NCBI RefSeq assembly: GCF_000020125.1
Contig: NC_010676.1
Location: forward strand, 1,674,001-1,738,000
Source of the DNA: Paraburkholderia phytofirmans PsJN
GTDB taxonomy: Bacteria > Pseudomonadota > Gammaproteobacteria > Burkholderiales > Burkholderiaceae
Reading direction: 5' to 3'
Length of the DNA: 64,000 nt
Part shown: one piece after another, positions 63,680 to 64,000 of the stretch
Position numbering within the stretch: position 1 is the stretch's first letter
Layout of the letters: the number at the start of each line of letters is the position of its first letter
Notes under the pieces: generated by a model
Database searches by the model: none
What the model saw: the letters and a program-made list of their open reading frames with translations, nothing else
What the model was told of the DNA's origin: nothing
Position numbers and translations under genes: made by a program

Positions 63680-64000
63680 TTGAGCCAGCCCCCTTCAGCG
63701 CCCGCCGCGGCGCCGCCCGCACCACCGCCGCCGCTGAAGGGCGGCCAGCTGGTGCTCGCCACGATTGCCGTCGCGCTCGCCACCTTCATGAATGTGCTGG
63801 ACACGTCGATCGCGAACGTTGCGATTCCAACCATTTCGGGCAACCTCGGCGTCTCGGTGGATGAAGGCACGTGGGTCATCACCGTGTTCGCCGCGGCCAA
63901 CGCCGTGTCGATCCCGCTCACCGGCTGGCTCACGCAACGCATCGGCCAGGTGAAGCTGTTCGTCGGCGCGATCCTGATGTTCGTGCTGGCGTCTTGGTTG
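63680..64000 (+). CDS. EmrB/QacA family MFS exporter, N-terminal part
   Basis: Partial; the gene continues past the right edge. A proline-rich N-terminal tail is followed by the first helices, with the DHA2 family motif D in NVLDTSIANVAIPTISGNLG and TWVITVFAAANAVSIPLTGW. EmrB-type pumps export drugs or organic acids together with an EmrA periplasmic adaptor. A TTG start at 63680 has GGAG seven bases upstream; an in-frame ATG at 63626 has no ribosome site. Confidence 0.88.
   Translation, partial: MSQPPSAPAAAPPAPPPPLKGGQLVLATIAVALATFMNVLDTSIANVAIPTISGNLGVSVDEGTWVITVFAAANAVSIPLTGWLTQRIGQVKLFVGAILMFVLASWL

Overview
The window is high-GC, densely packed chromosomal DNA from a beta-proteobacterium, most likely Paraburkholderia or a close Burkholderia relative. 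This rests on gene style: many LysR, GntR and RpiR regulators, Burkholderia-type citrate synthase, host-attachment and DUF1269 proteins, and a large catabolic repertoire. I see no rRNA, tRNA, CRISPR array, integrase or insertion sequence, and no origin or att site. The assignment is inference from memory; no search was run.

Region 1 (1-2084) has the 5' end of a class III aminotransferase, an RpiR-type regulator and a GntR/FCD regulator. Region 2 (2196-12363) is one long co-directional operon. A sugar ABC importer of the RbsA/RbsC/RbsB type is followed by an aldose dehydrogenase, an aldonolactonase, an LgoD-like L-galactonate dehydrogenase, a UxaB/UxuB-family reductase, altronate dehydratase, a small unknown protein and a sugar mutarotase. 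Together these make a nearly complete oxidative route from L-galactose (or L-fucose) to 2-keto-3-deoxy-D-gluconate. Two copies of ACTGGCCAGT flank the promoter.

Region 3 (12550-26773) is a stress-tolerance block: host-attachment protein, OYE reductase, DUF1269, PRC-barrel, HdeD, Hsp20, a ClpK/ClpG-type disaggregase, a UBP zinc finger, a cysteine-less thioredoxin-reductase-like protein and PsiE. It resembles the transmissible locus of stress tolerance (tLST/LHR). It also holds a broken mgtC and a truncated copy of a nearby small gene.

Region 4 (27021-37508) has a YkgJ protein, a LysR/DsbA-like divergent pair, and three consecutive damaged genes (FAD monooxygenase with an early stop, frameshifted MFS pump, internally deleted OYE). 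An apparently intact cytochrome c / 2Fe-2S / molybdopterin dehydrogenase operon follows.

Region 5 (37693-42567) is a LysR-controlled, tightly overlapping five-gene operon of unknown substrate (KPR-like, VOC, MaoC, CoA transferase, AroE-like). Region 6 (42884-55382) has a diguanylate cyclase, a zinc alcohol dehydrogenase and a six-gene run (GNAT, FAD oxidase, ALDH, M20 amidohydrolase, MHS transporter, binding protein) that could be an acetyl-protected amine pathway, followed by convergent dctA and its LysR. Region 7 (55677-64000) is mostly housekeeping: a glycogen-debranching-type glycosidase, gltA, an unknown 133-residue gene behind a leader terminator, two alpha/beta hydrolases, a second MreB-like protein and the start of an EmrB-type exporter.
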